A stretch of DNA of 23,138 bases from a virus, in IMG/VR virus record IMGVR_UViG_3300023501_000057, positions 1 to 23,138 of that record, one strand, 5' to 3'. Both the position numbers and the translations under genes were made by a program. The notes beneath the pieces were generated by a model. It was given only the letters and a program-made list of their open reading frames with translations, was not told the DNA's origin and did no database searches. Shown in pieces: positions 22,066-23,138 of this stretch. The stretch's first letter is position 1, and each line of letters begins with the position of its first letter.

Positions 22066-23138
22066 TTATCCAAGGGCGATTGCTAAAGCTGTTGCTTCGT
22101 CTTGTGCTATAGTAGTTGCTGTAGTTGTTACGACTGCAGTAGTTGCAATAGTACCAGCAGCATTAGGAAGAGTCAAGGTAATATCTGCAGTAGATGCAGG
22201 ACCAATCAGTGTTACTTTATTTGATCCATTGTCTGAGTCTTCAAAGAACTCAAGGAACCCTGCTGACGTAGCACCATTCTTTAGCTGAACCCCTGCATTT
22301 GCAATAGGGGTAGTGAGTACTGGGGTAGTAAGTGTTTTGTTTGTAAGTGTGTCTGTAGATATACGAGAAACTAATGTAGAGTTACCACCAGTAGGCAGTA
22401 CTAAAACATCAGAGGCTCCTGCTGAGTGTGGTTGTGCTTGAAGTGTTTGTGCGTGGGCATTGCCAGATTCACAATAAAATAAAACTTTAGCAACATTGCC
22501 TGTACCTGTTTTAATACCAACAATACCGTCACTGATTTCTACCCCATCAAGATTAACTACGCCTGAACCGTTAGGAGTTATTGCAATGTTTCTGTTTGAT
22601 GTAGATACAATAGAATTTGTTTGTACATCTAAAGAACCACCTAGTTGTGGGCTGGTATCCTCTACAACATTAGAGATAGCAGATGAGGTAGCAAGGCCAG
22701 ATACAAGTGTGCTTCTAGCAACTTTCTTTATGCCACCACCAGAGGTATCAAGTGCCAGTAAAACGTCATCACTAGCAATAGAACTAATCTCAGCTAGATC
22801 GCCTATTGTACTATTACTTACATCAAGAATGTTTAGCTCTGCTGCAGTAGATGTAACACCATCTAAGATATTAAGTTCTGCTGTTGTAGCTGTTACGCCA
22901 GCAATTAAGTTAAGCTCAGTTGTTGTAGCTGTTACGCCATCCAAAAGATTAAGTTCAGCAGCAGTAGATGAAATAGCTGTACCATTAAAGTTAATAGCAT
23001 CTAGGTAAGCTGTACCATCAACAAACAAGTCACGCCACTCTTGACCAGTAGAACCTAAATCGTATGTATCATCTGTGTTAGGAATAATGCTTGAGTTTAC
23101 ATCAGCACCAAAGACAACATTGTCAGTGGCTGCATCAC
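22066..23138 (-). CDS. Tail-fibre protein with ELNxLDGVTAT repeats (5' end cut by window)
   Basis: At least 356 residues; the frame stays open to the right edge, so the TTG at 23028 is not the true start. The edge portion reads IIPNTDDTYDLGSTGQEWRDLFVDGTAYLDAI, a motif frequent in marine-phage fibres. It is followed by four ELN-x-LDGVTATTA-type repeats of 13 residues, a mid region (NIAITPNGSGVVNLDG), the STDTLTNKTLTTPVLTTP linker and a C-terminal KVTLIGPASTADITLTLPNAAGTI beta segment. This is a fibrous tail protein that probably attaches or supports the adhesins encoded after it. I see no autoproteolysis or enzyme motif. Confidence 0.75.
   Translation of the reverse strand, partial: DAATDNVVFGADVNSSIIPNTDDTYDLGSTGQEWRDLFVDGTAYLDAINFNGTAISSTAAELNLLDGVTATTTELNLIAGVTATTAELNILDGVTSTAAELNILDVSNSTIGDLAEISSIASDDVLLALDTSGGGIKKVARSTLVSGLATSSAISNVVEDTSPQLGGSLDVQTNSIVSTSNRNIAITPNGSGVVNLDGVEISDGIVGIKTGTGNVAKVLFYCESGNAHAQTLQAQPHSAGASDVLVLPTGGNSTLVSRISTDTLTNKTLTTPVLTTPIANAGVQLKNGATSAGFLEFFEDSDNGSNKVTLIGPASTADITLTLPNAAGTIATTAVVTTTATTIAQDEATALAIALG
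22821..22976 (-). repeat. Four tandem 39-bp repeats in the tail-fibre gene
   Basis: Units begin near 22821, 22860, 22899 and 22938 and encode ELNLLDGVTATTT, ELNLIAGVTATTA, ELNILDGVTSTAA and ELNILD. The DNA copies keep a core such as GTAGCTGTTACGCC. The same peptide unit occurs in the 431-residue adhesin and, degenerate, in the 362-residue fibre. Confidence 0.85.

Noticed and set aside
23026-23028. TTG as start of the right-most tail-fibre gene
   Set aside because: The same frame continues upstream with a typical fibre motif (NTDDTYDLGS ... WRDL) to the window edge, so the gene is cut rather than started here.

Overview
The window is part of a tailed-phage genome, most likely a lytic marine podovirus. 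A T7-type family A DNA polymerase, a gp2.5-like single-strand-binding protein and a 5'-3' exonuclease sit next to MazG and a cobalamin-dependent (class II) ribonucleotide reductase. The other arm encodes large T7-like ejection proteins and an extensive tail-fibre/adhesin region whose sequence styles (MAGYIG starts, ELNxLDGVTAT repeats, glycine-rich adhesins) are typical of marine phages. I see no integrase, repressor, RNA polymerase, tRNA or CRISPR array. The overall content resembles the HMO-2011-type phages of SAR116 and Roseobacter-like alphaproteobacteria, but that placement is inference, because the terminase, portal and major capsid genes lie outside the window.

Left arm (1-7107, + strand): a replication block (polymerase, SSB, exonuclease, PD-(D/E)XK nuclease), then a nucleotide-metabolism block (MazG, NrdJ), then a run of small proteins (a second nuclease-fold candidate, a DUF3310 protein, an Rmf/CrpP-like protein). 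Genes are tightly packed, often with TAATG or ATGA junctions. Two sigma70-like promoters can be read by eye: one inside the 3' end of the polymerase gene, pointing at the SSB gene (1325-1353), and one in the only sizeable gap before the MazG/NrdJ block (3163-3190).

Right arm (7104-23138, - strand, read right to left): tail fibre with 39-bp repeats (cut by the window edge), a small structural protein, a glycine-rich adhesin and its small partner, a tail-assembly-chaperone-like protein, two modular tail-fibre proteins, a second glycine-rich adhesin with a paralogous partner, three small membrane or exported proteins, a long hendecad-repeat virion protein, a lytic transglycosylase, a conserved marine-phage virion protein, and two ejection-type proteins, the last of 1278 residues. 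The arms converge head-on and overlap by 4 bp at a TTAA.

The most interesting parts are the duplicated adhesin-plus-partner module, a 16-codon remnant of a third tail-protein start that still has its ribosome-binding site, 22 consecutive in-register 11-residue repeats in the 643-residue protein, and a three-fold 27-residue-spaced motif at the N-terminus of the giant ejection protein. No gene-free stretch exceeds 300 bases.
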